In this document: in pieces, positions 1 to 10,560 of the stretch
How the letters are laid out: each line of letters starts with the position of its first letter
Position numbering within the stretch: the first letter of the stretch is position 1
From: Melanocharis versteri
Taxonomy: Eukaryota > Chordata > Aves > Passeriformes > Melanocharitidae
Direction: 5' to 3'
Assembly: GCA_013397845.1 (NCBI GenBank)
Contig: VZTG01007204.1
Span: 62,001-126,000, forward strand
DNA length: 64,000 bases
Notes under the pieces: model-generated
Seen by the model: only the letters and a program-made list of their open reading frames with translations
The model's database searches: none
What the model was told of the DNA's origin: nothing
Position numbers and translations under genes: made by a program

Positions 1-412
1 ACTGCACTTTCCTGGTCTGTCTTTCCCACACTATGTAGCCCTTCAGAACTATCTCATCTGGAGGCAAAATGAGGTTTTTTAACTCTTGTGCTGTCACATA
101 CATATATACATACTGGCTTACCTGCTAATCCTACCAGAAATGTCATTCCAAACCTTGTACTGTGGTAGTTAGGAAGCCTTCTAATTATCAGCTAGAAACA
201 CTCATGTCCATTTTGTACTCATCTGTTTTTGTTTCATTATCATCCCCAATTATCAGGGAAAAAATTTATACCTGGACTAAGTAATCACATCTTCCCTAGG
301 TCCTTGCTTTTGAAATTTAAACAAGAATAGGTTTCCATACCTTTTATTGAAAAGAAGTACCTTTTTTTCTTGGGTTCTTGGGGCTGTTCTGTGCAAGGCT
401 GGAAGGTGGACT

Positions 413-723
413 TCATAGAATCCTAGAATTACAGAATAGTTTGTGTTGGAAAGGGACCTTAAAAATCTTCTAGTTTCAACCCCCCTGCCAAGGGCAGGGA
501 CACCTTCCACTAGACAGGTTGCTCAGAGCTTCATCCAGCCTGGCCTTGAACACCTCATGGGATGGGGCATCCACAACTGCTCTGAGCAACCTGTTCCAGT
601 GCCTCACCACCCTCACTGAAAGAGTTTTTTCCCTAATATCTATTATAAACCTACTCTCTTCTAGTTTGAATCCATTCCCCACTGTTCTGTCACTATGTGC
701 TCTTGTAAAAAGTTCTTCTCCAT
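413..723 (-). mobile_element. CR1 LINE 3' end, distal half of a split copy
   Basis: The segment begins with the CR1 3'-terminal tcatagaat-type repeat and continues with the typical CR1 3' UTR and reverse-transcriptase C-terminus in antisense. On the minus strand one reads recognisable CR1 residues such as RHWNRLLRAVVDAP. It stops abruptly at 723, where a solo LTR starts, and resumes at 1924. It is 5'-truncated and inactive. Confidence 0.93.
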
Positions 724-1084
724 TGTGAAGAGCCAATCTGATTTTGATTTCTGTCTCAATACTGATTGTCAGAGGCATGTGGGGGAGGGGTTGCACATGT
801 GCCACTTGCAGGAGGCAACTAGAAGATGGGAGAAAGCCGTGTCTCTGGGAGACTTTGCCTGGCAACCATTTCATGTCTCACATGGGGCAGGCAGTCAGCA
901 GGGGAACACCAAAGACACTGTACACTCCAGAGACATTCTCCAATCAGATGGCAAAAAGTCTCCACCAATGGACTACAGTGGAAGGTTGGACTGGGCCGAT
1001 GGTCTCCTGTCAGCAGGCGGACTTTGGGAGGAACCAGGGGGCATAAAAGTAACTGTCAAAAGCTCTCGGGGGCTTTTTAAGTTG

Positions 1085-1260
1085 GTGCTTTTTGAGTTGG
1101 GGGTTTTTGGGTATTGTGTTTTTCCTTTGGCTCTAGCCAGCAGGGCTTTTGGTGTTCTTCTTTGGGGTCTGGTCTTTTGGTCTTCTTGTTTCTTGCCCTG
1201 GCTCTAGCCCGTTTTTTGTCCTCCTTGCCCTGGCTCCAGCCTGCCTTTTGGCTCTTCTAC
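1085..1260 (+). repeat. Imperfect repeats inside the solo LTR
   Basis: Short variants of ggctctagcc / ggctccagcc and of ttttggt/ttcttg alternate several times, giving a pyrimidine-biased, GC-richer tract. This explains why several frames are open on both strands here. None of those frames looks like a real gene. Confidence 0.6.
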
Positions 1261-1819
1261 CCTCGCTGGCCCTTGTTCTCCCTCACGTATTCGCCCTCCG
1301 TCTCGCTGGGTGCTTGGCGGGACACTGGTTGACCTCCAAGCCTCGTGTGTAACCTGTGTCTGCTCTACCCTTTTGCCTGTTCCAGCCACCACCTGTCCTG
1401 CCCCTCTGTGTTCCTGACCGACGGACGCCCTGCCTGCTTTGTCCCTGCATTCCTGCCTGCCTCTTGCCTTGCTTTGCTGATCCAGCCCGCTGCCACGATC
1501 CCCACCATGACCCTCTCCCGAGTTCTGGACTTCTTGCCCGAGCGCCCACTCACTTGCCATGTGTCTGGCCACCCGTCGCCGTGGGAGCTGTGCTTGTGGA
1601 GCCACAGCTCTCCGAGAGCTGCACAGGCTCCCAGCAGTGTGCACACAGCCCCTGCTGCTTGGATGTCAACAGCACTCCCCAATCCTCTGGTGGTAATGCC
1701 CGCTTTTTCTCTTTGTCTCCCCTCTCTCTCTCTCTTCCGCCATCCTTTCTTCATTTTCCTTCCTCCTTTTCTGTCTTTTCTCGTCCTCTTTGGCAGGGCA
1801 ACTCCCTTCTTTTGTTACC

Positions 1820-1825
1820 AATAAA
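1820..1825 (+). terminator. LTR polyadenylation signal AATAAA
   Basis: Canonical hexamer followed about 20-50 bases later by T/G-rich sequence (attgtctcttgtgactt). It is in the same direction as POU6F2, so it is a potential premature polyadenylation site within the intron. Confidence 0.6.
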
Positions 1826-1923
1826 CGGTTCCCAGAAACAATATTGTCTCTTGTGACTTAATTTCATCCTAGACCATCAATTTTTAAAGAACTCCTCGCA
1901 GTTCCCCATAGTGGAACGTGACA

Positions 1924-2300
1924 TCTATCTTTCTTGTAGGCTCCCTTCAGGTACTGGAAGGGAGCAATTAAGTCACCCAAAAGCCTTCTCTTCTCCAGGC
2001 TGAACAAGCCCAATTCTGTCAGCATTTCCTCATAGAAGAGGTGTTCCATCCCTCTGATCAACTTGTTGGCCTCCTCTGGACTTGGTCCAACAGGCTGATG
2101 TCCTCTCTGTGCTGGGGACCCCAGAGCTGGATGCAGCACTCCAGGCAGGGTCTCACCAGAGTGGATCAGAGGGGTGGAACCATGTCCCTTGACCTCCTTG
2201 CCATGCTGCTTTTTATGGTTGGCTTTCTGGGCTGTGAGTGCACATTGCTGGGTCATGTCCATCCACCAGCATCCCCAAGTCCCCAGGTTTGTGGAGTTCA
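1924..2300 (-). mobile_element. CR1 LINE, proximal half of the split copy
   Basis: Continues the CR1 of 413-723 with no gap once the LTR and one 5-bp duplication are set aside. On the minus strand it gives CR1 reverse-transcriptase C-terminal residues such as LTAQKANHKK and MEHLFYEEMLTELGLFSLEK. Similarity fades near 2300, where the copy is 5'-truncated. Confidence 0.9.
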
Positions 2301-4884
2301 AGTCCCTGGGCTAGATCCTGAGATCAAAATTCTCACCGGTCTTCTGTGATATCTACAGGTATTTAGCCATGTGCTGCTGGGGCCAAGTCCTGATACCATT
2401 GGCTACAGAACTGTCACTGGCTGAGCTTAAGGAAACTCATTGTTTAGCCTTCAGTGGGTCTTCAAAAAGCCTCATGCTTCAAAGTGTGCACAGTTGCTGC
2501 TTTAATAAAATCTTTTCTGATTGAAGATTAGGGGTTTGTAAATTAATTATTAGATTATATTGCTTTCTTTAAAAAATGAGATCATTTAATAGAAGTCTAC
2601 TTTCAAGTTGCCTTTGCAGCATCTGAAATTTACCTTCTTATGAGAGCGGTGTTATAAAAATGTACAGGGAGACACAGAGAGAGAGAGTGAAATACTATAG
2701 CAGTTTTATGGCTATGTAAACAAACCACCTTTGTCAGAATTCAGTCATCTTTAACAGCTAGGAGGTGATGCTTCTCATGATGGTGATCACCTTCCAGGTG
2801 ATAGTAAGTACTTATCCATCTCACAGTAATTTAAAGAGGAGTCACAACTCATCCGTCTTTTTCTAAGAGTTACAATGAATATATTTGACTGCAAGAATTT
2901 AGCATTTACCCTTCATGGGTCAGTGGATGGGTTAGTCTTAAAGCATCTTTAGGGAGAGATTATTCTAATAAAGCCTCTCTACACACAATATACTGTATTA
3001 GTATTTCATGCTCCTTTTGTTATAAAAATAAACCAAGCAGCAGGTGACATTTCCTAATCAGCCGTGTTTCAGACATAACATCCCCATATGTTGGGGATGA
3101 TGTGGACTTTCAGACAGAATAGATTAATGGCAATATTTCATTTAAATCCTTTTTGGGGAACTAGAAATCCTTAAAAGGCTAACCGGAAGGCACTTTGGTT
3201 ATTGTTTTGAGACAGTGTTCTAGGAGCATCTTAAAAGCAACCTTTTTAATATTCCTTTTATTTCTGCCTCCTCATTTAATCTCAATTTCATTAATTTATC
3301 AATTGTGTGCAGAATTTTTTACCTTAAAATTTGCAAGCCATGCAGGCATAAAGTGAGATCTTAATTTAGTGTTTCTTATTTTCAATGTCATTGAATTTTT
3401 CACCATGAAGTACAATCGTTACACATTTCATGTAGGTTGCACACTCTTCTTGCCTGATTTACATCTGCAACACTCACTTGTGCTCAGTAGCTCACAATTT
3501 TAGAAAGTAGCTGAGGACAGGGACTGAAAAACATTATGTTTAGTTAAAAGTGGAAAGGGATTTTAGTTGACAGTGTAAATATGAGGGCAACTTTGCTTAT
3601 CACATTTCCTTGCTCTGTCATCAGAAAGAAAAGCATCTTTTCTTCCCTATGTTAAGAAACTAATGGAAAAACTACATGTAAAATTCTGTGCTTTTACATT
3701 TGAAAATACTATGGTAAGCACTGAGGAAGGGCTTAGGTTTTTTCCTTGACTTTTAATACTTACTACTAAAACTGCCATGTTGTTAGGAGTGTTTGGCCTC
3801 CTATTAATGTTTTTCTCAGTGAATAACAGGGCTGAGATTCTATAAAATATTAAAAACTGAAAGATCTTAACCTCTCCTAGACATATAGCAAAGCTTTAAT
3901 CTAAACAAAGAATAAAGCAATGCACTGACATCTACCTCAGGTCTGTGAATCTGCATAGCCTCAACTAGAGTATGTGGAATTGGCTCACTTTGAGATAATT
4001 TTTGGATCTTGATCATGATACTGAAATTACAATAGAACCAGCAAGCATATTTTTGGGGATTTTTGGCACTTCCTTGGGAGTATAGCAGAGTTGAGACTCT
4101 TGCTTCAGAACTTAGACTACGCAGGCTCAACTAGGGAGGAAGCCATATTATCTAAGGTAAAACAGCAACTTCTTTACATAGACAAGATATAAGTTAGTAA
4201 TTAGCATACATCTTCCAATTTTCAATATGGGAAAGATCACAATTTCACCTGAATGCAAAGTAAAGTTCCAGAGACAGTAGCAGTCAGCTAACCAGAAATT
4301 AGTATATAGAGTGGTTTTGGCAGAGGAATGAATGTGTGAGCTCCCAGATTTTGGGAGTTGCTTTGGTGAAGAGAATTAATTTGTGCCAGACAACAGAGAA
4401 AAAAGATGGTGCCTCAGAGAAGGTCTTTCTGAAGGATTCAAGAATGGATGGTTCAAGCTGCAGCTTCTTCTCACTTTTCATACTTCTTGTGATACCACTG
4501 AAAGCCCAAATTTTACATGTATTAGAACACTGCCCTTTTGGGCATGGCAAGATCTCAGGTGGATTTTTTTGGGAGTGCCTTAGGTCCAAGTTATTCAAGT
4601 GTGAGAGCTAGGTATTTAAACACCTTTAAAAATTCAGTCCATGGAATTTTAAAGATTATCTTGCCTTCATTTCCACTCTTACAGGCACAGTCTATGGTAG
4701 TCACTTTTGAAAATGGCTATAGAACAAGGGACTCTCAAAATAGCTCAGGAGGATCAAATAAAAGAGGAGGGACATAAATTAAGGCAGTTTGATATGTTCA
4801 TATGGACTTTCTCCTAAGAACTGCTCTGGGGAACTGCTTTCTCCAAGCACCTTAACTTAATGCTAGACTCTATGCACCTAAAAA
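2301..4884. other. Unique AT-rich intron sequence
   Basis: I see no exon, RNA gene or recognisable repeat in this stretch, apart from a tiny GA run near 2678-2692. Confidence 0.6.
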
Positions 4885-4985
4885 ATGTGCCTTACCTTTG
4901 CTTCACCCAGCTTTCCTCTGTATAAAGTAGGGATAATAGCTTGGCCCTGTCTCACAGTGATAAAAACATTAAAAGATTGCAAGAT
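4885..4985 (+). mobile_element. MIR-like SINE remnant
   Basis: The series cccagctttcctctgtat, aaagtagggataatag and ctgtctcacagtgat, then aaaacattaaaag, follows the order of the core-to-3' part of MIR/CORE-SINEs (cagtttcc...ctgtaaaatggggataatag...ctcacagg...gattaaa). It is highly decayed; the call rests on motif order recalled from the family. Confidence 0.45.
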
Positions 4986-6129
4986 TTTTTTCCAGTACCA
5001 TAGTAATGGGGGTTATATAAACATCTTAGATAGTAGAAAGGTAAGTTGAACTGGCAAAGCAGAGGTCATGAGCAACAAGAGATGAGATGTAGAAGGGGGC
5101 AAAGTTGCGCAAGGCCTGGAAGGCCTGGTAATAACTTTATATACTGTATTATGTCTAGGAAGGAGACTTTCAGCTTTCACTGACCTTTATTTTGAGCTTT
5201 TTTCTTCTCTATTTTATTTACAGTTACATGTACTGACATTTGTACAATTTCACATTTGTCAAAGACAGAAATCTGACAATTCTCTCTTTCAGATTTTGTT
5301 TTAAATTGTGAGTGTGGGTGCATGTATGAAATTAGCCTCCTGTTAATTACTATGGCATGCAATTAGAATTTGCAGCATGGATACAAAATTCTTCTTGTTA
5401 TAGTAATGGGTGTAGAGGTACCCTTGTGTTTGATCTGAGTAGAAGATTTACCTAAGATACATCCTGAAACATTTTTTATGTCATAAGAACTGGAAGAAAC
5501 TCATATAGCTAGGCTTGCCTCATATTTTCCAGTGTCTTTGCAGAAACATATGATTTTATTAAGCTCCAGTCTTAAGTTTTTAAACTTCAGACTAAAATTT
5601 TTTGTTATATGATTTCTGAGGGCAAGTTTTGCCTGCAACACTGGTGACTCAGCCATTTCCTGAACTAACAGTAGGGAAATACTTATTGCCCAGCATTGTT
5701 AGTTTATTTATGCTTTGTCTCGCATATACTGGAACAAAATTTGGCATGGTGATGTTCTTTCAAAGCCTCCAAATTCAGCTCTTCATTATTAAGAAATCAC
5801 CTTTTTCACACTCAGCCTTGTTTATCGCTGGCAGCTAAATTACTGGAGGAGACCAGCTTGTACCTACTCGTGAGACTCATCTCAGGTGTACCAAAATTTA
5901 ACAGGACAATTGCCACTGCTCACCCATGATTCTGGATCTAGACTTTTGCAAAAAATTGCTGTGTCTAAAGAGCAGGTTTGGAGAGGGATATGGGTTGAGA
6001 TAACAAGTTACTGAAAGCCAAAAGCAGTAGAAAAAGAAATGCACAGTAACAGCAGCAATATTAGTAACAAGAGTATATAAAAAGAGAAGGTGCTTTACAC
6101 ACAAAAATGTGTTCACCACACTTAGTTCT

Positions 6130-6700
6130 GTGTGGCCACTGGGACAAAGACAAGATGGCAGGTGCTCCCCACAGTGCTCTCCCTGTCCCCAAGCCTGAGA
6201 CAATGGAAAGAAATGATGGACAAACTCCCAAAAGCTAGACTGTCAGTGTTGTGCCATGCTGCCACTTTGTTCCCCATGGCTGCTTTCTGCACTGGCGCTG
6301 CCGCTGTTGACCACTCCACTCTACCAGGGCTTGGTTCCCTACAGCACCACCACTTTTGACCCATCCACTTCTCTCCACTGGTCTCAGCTGCATTGTCTGC
6401 ACAGAGCCACGCTGTTCCAAGGGACGAGAAGGGATAGGCAGCGGCAAGAGAAGGCAGGGTCCGCACAGCTGGCCCCAGCAACCTCTCTGTGGAAGAGAGG
6501 GAAACAAAAATGGCGCACTTCCGGGATGCACTCACCCTCTCTTACTCCAGAAGCCATCAGTGCTCTGGAACAGCAGCCTAGCCATGCCCACAAGCTCTAA
6601 GCTCCACCCCTTCCCTCCACCCTTTCTCTGCTCCCAGGACATCGCTGGAGAAAATTACTTCTTCTTTCAGTTCAGAAACTACTCTGGTGAATGAATAATT
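6130..6700 (+). promoter_or_regulatory. GC-richer block with YY1- and ETS-type motifs (candidate)
   Basis: This block stands out from its AT-rich surroundings. It contains a YY1-like caagatggcagg at 6151-6162, and a fused YY1-like aaaatggcg (6507-6515) plus ETS-type cacttccgg (6516-6524). Such motifs mark many vertebrate promoters and also the 5' ends of some retroelements. Several overlapping frames of 69-137 codons are open on both strands, which I take as a base-composition effect. It could be an unrecognised old repeat instead of a promoter. Confidence 0.25.
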
Positions 6701-7648
6701 TCAAAATCTACTAGAAAAATATATCTTACCCACATAGTAGTGACTGGCTGCTCAGAGGACCCCTGCTCCCTTCTCACTCGGCCTGCCTAAGAAGTCCTAG
6801 TCTCACTGCAGGCCCTTTTGGGGGCCATGGCTGTGCTGTGTGATTTCATCTCCACTACTTTAGTCTGTTTTAGTTGGTTTTTTGTGTTAGGACATTAAAA
6901 TTCCAGCTTTGATCACTTCAAGGTTATGAGACAGCACCCCTAAGACCGAGACAAACTTAATGTTAGTAAGTCCTTATTTCCATATGCTTGACTACAATCT
7001 CATTTTTCTTTTGACCTAGTGATCTGAGTGAGATTGTGGCTCTTCATGTTGCTTGAGCACATGAAACACTAAACATATTTTCATGAGACATATGAAGAAG
7101 GAAAATCACCTTAGCCACAGGGCTGTCTGTAAATGTCATCATTTCATCTCCTGTAGTCAATGGTCATCTTTAGGAAAGCTTATACTTTGGATAAACAGAT
7201 GGCCTGATCCTGCTCCTGGTGGAATAGTGGGATTTTCCATTACTGAGACATATACAGGGGACAGGCCTAGAAGCATCTGAACTAAGAGGCTGGAGAAAAT
7301 TCTTTCAGACCTTTTCATAATTTTACTGAGTGATTTGTACTGCATGATTCACTTCTTCCTTGCTTCATTTTGACATTGAGTTATCTGGCTAAAAACCAAT
7401 CTTGGAAAAGACCCTTCCAAAGGTGATCCTGCCAGAGGGTGTCTGCTTCTTTAGCAATGCAGAACCCTCTCACCACCAGGGAAGAGGGTTGTGTATTGAA
7501 AATATTTGCCTCTCGGCACCTTGCAGCATTTCACCTAACATGCCTTATCTTCCAAGTATGTCAGATCTGTCACTGTCATGAGGCATGTGTGCAGGATTAG
7601 CCCCACCTTTTGCACTTTAAAACCAGTTCTCTAGCAATGATAACAATT

Positions 7649-7796
7649 TGTGCATGTACGTGTAGGTGTGTATATGTGTAATATTTGTATCTATACACAT
7701 GTATTTGCATGTATACACACATGTAATATGTATATATGTAATATATGTGTAGGTGTATCTGTGTAATATATGCATATACACATACGCACACACAAA
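7649..7796. repeat. Degenerate TG/TA/CA-rich microsatellite
   Basis: About 150 bases of interrupted tg, ta and ca dinucleotides (tatatgtgtaat, tacacacatg, catacgcacacac). The minus-strand frame rich in Tyr/Ile/His/Cys across it is a repeat artefact. Confidence 0.85.
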
Positions 7797-7900
7797 CCAG
7801 GGATGTATAGGCTGACTGTTATCTATTTTACATTAGATAGCAACACAATTTACTGTTTCCTGCTTAGCATGAAACTTTCAAAGAATGCATATGGACTATA

Positions 7901-7940
7901 AGTATATATGCATACATGTATACATACATACAGATGCATG
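7901..7940. repeat. Short TATG/CATA simple repeat
   Basis: Run of atatgcatacatgtatacatacataca type, close to the larger TG/TA patch. Confidence 0.7.
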
Positions 7941-10345
7941 CTCACAAATATTCCCATCATCTATGGTGCATTAAAAAGCAAGAAATTTTAGTTTGTTCTC
8001 CTGATGTTAAAAATGTGTGTTAGTGTATCAGTTCCTATATTTCGGAAGAGAGCAGCGCAAAGATATTCAACCTGAAGTTGCTTGGTATTTTTAAGCTGAA
8101 ATTAGATTCATTGCTTTGATTATTCCATTGTGGGTCTCAAGTTATATTTTAGTGTCCTTCACCCTTTTCTCCTTTATTATTTATAACCCACACTCTTTGA
8201 GCAATGATCAGGACTAATCTGTAACCTTCTGTCCTTCTGCCTGATTCGTTCTCTTTTGAAACACAAAGATTGAAGCAAATATTCTCAGAATCTGTTAAAA
8301 TATAGATAGATAGCTGGATAGGTATTTCTCTCCTATGTCTTATACTGAAATAAGACTTAATGGAGGTTTTGCTTTTCTAATTCAGTCTCAGTGGACCTAC
8401 TTCAAAGGAAAATAGTAAAGGACTGGGAAATACATATTTGGTATTCATTGTATTATAATATGTCTACTGCACAGGCATCTACATAGGTACTCTGTAGGGC
8501 TCCACCGAATCACTTGTGTGGCCATCTTGATTGTTAGATTAATGCATCTATGTTTTGTGGGGTTTTCCTCCCCTTGATGTTTTTTTGTTTCCCCTGAAAT
8601 GTTAGCTGCACCTAAATAAATAAATTAAATAGTAATTCATTTGTGCTCACTCTGCATCACAAAGAAGTGGGGCATAAAACAGCATTAGCAGAGAATCCCC
8701 CGAGGACCAAAGATCCTCACAGGGGGCTGGTCCTCTGAATGGTCTCTGTCACTCCCTAGTAGCTAAAGACTGAAACAGGATCCATTGCCACTGGGAGCTT
8801 TTAATTTCCTTACATTGTACAGATTGCCCTGATCCAATGCAAAGTGACAGCTACCATTTTGGTACAGCTCATTAACAGCTTGTGCAAAAGCCAGCATGCA
8901 CCATGTCTTCACGTCTGCTATATTGCTGCGATCTGTGTTCATGCAAGCTAGAATTCAGCCTTTGGAGAAATTCTAAAATAAAATAGTTGTAGGCATAATA
9001 AATGCAGTGTCTTAGATACCTGGGGAAAACAGACAGTATATTTAAACTTACCTTGGGGCAGAACGATTCATGTCCATACTTCAGAATAACTTGAGAAAAC
9101 TCAAGGATTTATTTGCTTCGTGAAAGCCCAGCAATAATTTATTCAAGGGCAGGGAGCACATAACAAGGAAAGTTTCCCAGGAAATTTAGGAAATACCAGG
9201 ATTGCTAACAGGGGAAGAACAGAAATGTGACAATTCAAGAAAATAATTGGAAAATTAAGGGAAAATTCTCAAATTCTTTAAGGCATGTGGAACAACAGAA
9301 GAGCTATGTCTGTCAAGCACAGGCAACAAAACTAGAATAACTTTAGTTGTATTAGGTTGTCTTTGTGTATGTGTGGTTTTGTAAGCACCCCTAAATTGTA
9401 GCCAGCTGTGGTATCTTCAAAATCAGTGGAAATTCTTGCTTTTATTTGTACAGGATTATTTATTTTTCCAGCATGGGCTAGCAGTCCTGAAAGCAGGATA
9501 TTTTTTTTTCAGTAATTTTTGTTAGAAAAAAAAATCCACTGAAAAAGAAAGAAGAGCTTGGATTTTCCATTTCCACATGCAGCATTTGTGTCAAATAGGA
9601 GAATAGTAGAATAGGTCCAGAGCATACTGGTGTTCCTCATCTCTCAAACCTTTGAGAGGGGCAAGAACTAGAACTGTCCCAGTGTGATCTAGTAATTCTA
9701 ACAGTTGATGAACCTGGAAAGGTGTCCCAAATCAGAAGCAATGTTGATGTCTGTGTTGTGATGAGTTCGTGGGAACATATCTGTGGTGCTTCTATCTCTT
9801 CCATATCTTCTCTCTTGGATCTGAGCATATCAGGGTAGGTTCAAAGACTAACAAAAGTATACCATTACAGTAGACTCAGAGGCCATCCCTGAGTGATTTA
9901 TAAGGGTGGTTTTATCCATCCTCCTTCAGCTCAGTGAAACTGAAATTATTCAACACCTTCAGTGGTTATAAAGAAAAGGCTTTCTTAGAACTGAGAGTTG
10001 TCTTGGTTTGAAAAGACAGGAGTCTGCTAAGGAAGGCAGGAGCCTCCCTTGGAAGAGAAAATGCACTCCCCTTCCCTCCGAATTAATATAATTCTGAAAT
10101 TAAGCAGCTTTTAGGCAATGATATGAGAAAAAAGAATAACAGTTCTTTATTAATATAAACAACAACAGTACCCACTGACAGAGTCAGAATACAACCTGAC
10201 ACCCTGTTCAGGGTGGTGGTAGCAGTCCAGATGAAAATGGCTCTCTGAAGCACTGATCGGGTAGAAAGAAAGGTCCTGATGGTCCAGCAAAAGCTCTTGT
10301 CCTCTGGAAATCCAGGAGGCCGGAGCTAGTGTAGTGTCCCAGAGT

Positions 10346-10364
10346 CCACCTTATATTCAGGTGG
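10346..10364 (-). promoter_or_regulatory. LTR TATA-type element inside an inverted repeat
   Basis: CCACCT (10346-10351) and AGGTGG (10359-10364) flank a 7-base loop that on the minus strand supplies an ATATAAG TATA-like sequence. Its position between the CCAAT box and the polyadenylation signal fits a core promoter reading leftward. Confidence 0.6.
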
Positions 10365-10412
10365 AATGCTTGGCTCCTCCCCCCTGGGTGGAGCCTCTTC
10401 CAATGGGATGAG

Positions 10413-10428
10413 ATGACTCATGAGTCAT
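10413..10428. promoter_or_regulatory. 16-bp palindrome with two abutting AP-1 sites
   Basis: ATGACTCATGAGTCAT is a perfect palindrome holding TGACTCA (10414-10420) and TGAGTCA (10421-10427). Both match the consensus for Jun/Fos-family dimers. It sits in the upstream part of the antisense LTR, about 55 bases upstream of its TATA-type sequence. Confidence 0.75.
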
Positions 10429-10560
10429 GTGGCGAGCTCTTAATGGCCCATTAGCAGAGATAATGAGCCCCCGGATAGCAGGAGATAACAGTGCCTCAGC
10501 TGTTTTAACGGCTTTGGAGGTGGTGATAGAATAAACCTATTTTTAACCTAGGACAAGAGT

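Larger units (their letters stand above)
724..1923 (+). mobile_element. Solo LTR of an endogenous retrovirus, sense orientation, inserted in a CR1
   Basis: The element starts TGTGAAGAG and ends GTGACA, the TGT...ACA termini of a retroviral LTR, and is 1200 bp long. It interrupts a CR1 exactly, with flanking 5-bp copies TCCAT (719-723) and TCTAT (1924-1928), a target duplication with one later change. Promoter parts on the + strand are CCAAT boxes at 940-944 and 965-969 and a TATA-like cataaaag at 1042-1049. A polyadenylation signal AATAAA lies at 1820-1825. Between TATA and AATAAA lies an unusually long C/T-rich stretch with imperfect repeats of a ctggctctagcc-like unit. No internal gag, pol or env is present, so it arose by LTR-LTR recombination. 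The family name is not known to me. Confidence 0.85.
6701..9998. other. Unique AT-rich intron sequence with dinucleotide-rich patches
   Basis: Apart from the TG/TA-rich patches annotated below, nothing recognisable was found: no exon, no RNA gene and no transposon. Confidence 0.55.
9999..10555 (-). mobile_element. Solo ERV LTR, antisense, 5-bp target duplication
   Basis: A 557-bp element starting TGTCTTGGTTTG and ending CTAGGACA, flanked by exact AGAGT copies at 9994-9998 and 10556-10560. A 5-bp duplication fits ERVL-type or some gammaretroviral-type elements. The polyadenylation signal, tttatt on the + strand at 10146-10151, shows that the LTR reads leftward. In that direction the order is a double AP-1 palindrome (10413-10428), a CCAAT box (10400-10404, inverted), a TATA-type sequence (about 10351-10357) and then the poly(A) signal, a complete LTR promoter layout. 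The start resembles an LTR family frequent in songbird genomes, as I recall it. No internal viral genes are present. Confidence 0.92.

Noticed and set aside
476..874. 132-codon minus-strand frame as an independent gene
   Set aside because: Its larger part is the C-terminus of CR1 reverse transcriptase; the remainder runs into the LTR.
1149..1856. Several long overlapping open frames on both strands (up to 170 codons)
   Set aside because: They lie wholly inside the solo LTR's C/T-rich repeat tract. Many frames are open at once and none resembles a known protein.
6122..6600. Frames of 98-137 codons on both strands
   Set aside because: Overlapping open frames in a GC-richer patch, with no recognisable domain, splice structure or family match.
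7597..7791. 64-codon Tyr/His/Cys-rich minus-strand frame
   Set aside because: Translation of a TG/TA/CA microsatellite.
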